From Desulfovibrio sp. (GTDB taxonomy: Bacteria > Desulfobacterota > Desulfovibrionia > Desulfovibrionales > Desulfovibrionaceae), in the NCBI RefSeq assembly GCF_009712225.1, contig NZ_WASP01000006.1, forward strand, positions 412,448-476,447: a DNA stretch of 64,000 bases, read 5' to 3'. The notes under the pieces were generated by a model. It was not told the origin of the DNA and made no database searches. It saw only the letters and a program-made list of their open reading frames with translations. Shown piece after piece: positions 63,018-64,000 of this stretch (the first letter of the stretch is position 1; every line of letters starts with the position of its first letter). The position numbers and the translations under genes are program-made.

Positions 63018-64000
63018 ATGCATTCCATGCCTCTTGTTCGACGTTGCTGCCTTGTGTTGTTGCTGGCGCTGGGCCTCGGCATTTGCATGGCTGACAGTTT
63101 TTCTGCTGCGTCTGCCGCCCCCCTGCTGCAACAGGGCAAAAAAACACTTTTTCAGCGTGTGGTCAGCCATCCGGGAGCGGCATTGCTTGCCGAACCAAAG
63201 GCGGATGGGGCCGTAGTGCGCAAAAGCGTTGTGCCCTTCACGGTCATGTATGTGTTTGACCGCAAGGATGGCTGGGTTCAAGTTGGCGCTTCTACCGCCC
63301 AACCCGAAGGCTGGATGGAAGCCGCAAAAACAACGGACTGGAACCAGTCGCTCACCCTGCTCTTCACGCCACGCACGGGCCGCGATCCGGTGCTGTTTTT
63401 CAAGACTGAAACAGGCCTGAACGAACTGTGCGCCGCACCCGACATGGAAAAAAGGCTCGATGCGCTGGAAGCGCAGGCTGCAACCCTGCGGCAGAGCAAG
63501 GAACCCGCGCCTGAAACCATGCCCATTCTTGCCAGCGAACCGGCTGACGCCCAGGGTGCTGTTTCTGAAAAGCGTTTTTATCTCATGCCCATTCTGGACA
63601 TGAAGGATCCGTTTGATGGTGTGAAATTTCTGCGCGTGGCCTCCATCGACCCCGGCAACTCCAAGGGCAAGGACGGCAAAAACGGCCCGCCCAAAACCGG
63701 TATCGCCCTTGTCATCGACACCACCATTTCCATGAAGCCCTACATTGACCAGAGCCTCAACGTGGTACGCCAGATATACGACAAGATTGAAAAAGACCAC
63801 ATGGCCGAAAACGTGGGCTTTGCAGTTGTGGCCTTTCGCAGCAGTACCAAGGCCGTGCCCGGTCTGGAATACACCACAGAGGTGGTCAGCGATTTTGCTA
63901 CCGCAAAAGACCGCAAGAGCCTTGAAGAAAAGCTTTCAAAGGTGCAGGAAGCCAAGGTTTCGAGCCATGATTTTAACGAGGATTCGCTGGCTGGCGTGTA
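63018..64000 (+). CDS. Exported SH3b and von Willebrand A domain protein (3' end cut by window)
   Basis: The frame is open from the ATG at 63018 to the window end (327 codons). A signal peptide (MHSMPLVRRCCLVLLLALGL) is likely cleaved near residue 33. A bacterial SH3-like region follows (about 50-95, LAEPKADGAVVRKSVVPFTV to GWVQVGAS). A vWA domain begins near residue 229 with IALVIDTTISMKPYIDQ, where D234-T-T-I-S238 is a DxTxS form of the metal-ion-dependent adhesion site. vWA domains typically serve as regulated protein-binding or sensor modules. AAGGAG is seven bases before the ATG. No stop is reached, so its full length and C terminus are unknown. Confidence 0.8.
   Translation, partial: MHSMPLVRRCCLVLLLALGLGICMADSFSAASAAPLLQQGKKTLFQRVVSHPGAALLAEPKADGAVVRKSVVPFTVMYVFDRKDGWVQVGASTAQPEGWMEAAKTTDWNQSLTLLFTPRTGRDPVLFFKTETGLNELCAAPDMEKRLDALEAQAATLRQSKEPAPETMPILASEPADAQGAVSEKRFYLMPILDMKDPFDGVKFLRVASIDPGNSKGKDGKNGPPKTGIALVIDTTISMKPYIDQSLNVVRQIYDKIEKDHMAENVGFAVVAFRSSTKAVPGLEYTTEVVSDFATAKDRKSLEEKLSKVQEAKVSSHDFNEDSLAGV

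Noticed and set aside
62925..63800. Minus-strand frame of 291 codons
   Set aside because: It is antisense to the vWA gene, which has a ribosome binding site, signal peptide and vWA motif. The plus-strand frame is open to the window end.
1..64000. CRISPR arrays, insertion sequences, prophage and rRNA genes
   Set aside because: None seen: no evenly spaced repeats, no transposase, integrase or phage structural genes, and no rRNA sequence.

Overview
The window looks like chromosomal DNA of a Desulfovibrio-type sulfate-reducing deltaproteobacterium. The evidence is an estimated (not computed) GC content near 59%, a giant PEP synthase next to a pyruvate carboxylase with a zinc-ribbon tail, a stand-alone HtrA/S1-domain pair, and dense housekeeping gene content. 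I saw no insertion sequences, phage genes, rRNA genes or CRISPR arrays. Nearly all of the DNA is coding, mostly in short operons closed by clear intrinsic terminators. Assignment to a genus is inference from gene content only.

Left part (1-18000): the 5' end of a peptide-type ABC permease; an RdgC-like protein split over two genes; an RsuA/RluB pseudouridine synthase; phosphoglucomutase; a CgeB-like glycosyltransferase; a DegP/HtrA protease in operon with a five-domain S1 protein; a DctA dicarboxylate carrier; a methyltransferase; a FemAB/CelD-like acyltransferase; a small zinc-ribbon protein; a tRNA with anticodon CAT; UppP; a 63-residue unknown protein; and the metG-ricT pair.

Middle (18000-47000): an HD-domain protein and phosphofructokinase followed by addAB, the double-strand-break helicase-nuclease; a flavin-dependent nitronate monooxygenase-like enzyme; a T4 endonuclease V-like glycosylase; the anaplerotic block pyc-ppsA with birA (biotin ligase, which would modify Pyc) nearby; a CCA-adding enzyme whose start codon overlaps that of birA head to head; the phoH-pgpH-ybeY operon; an unknown internally repetitive Ser/Thr-rich protein; gatB; and NAD kinase translationally coupled to an ARMT1/DUF89-like protein.

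Right part (47000-64000): gmhA-like isomerase, an FmdB zinc-ribbon protein, hemC, a Lon-type protease with a degenerate P-loop, a TetR regulator and a glycine-zipper lipoprotein. From 53479 to the window end lies the most unusual locus. It holds a membrane-anchored trypsin-like protease, SrfA-like, SrfB-like (with actin/Hsp70-type phosphate motifs), SrfC-like (with dynamin-type GTPase motifs), a membrane-anchored Sel1-repeat protein, and an exported SH3b/von Willebrand A protein cut by the window edge. The genes from protease to Sel1 overlap or nearly touch, so they probably form one operon. I infer an envelope-spanning machine in which a cytosolic ATPase and GTPase are linked to periplasmic protease, Sel1 and vWA modules. 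Its function is not established.
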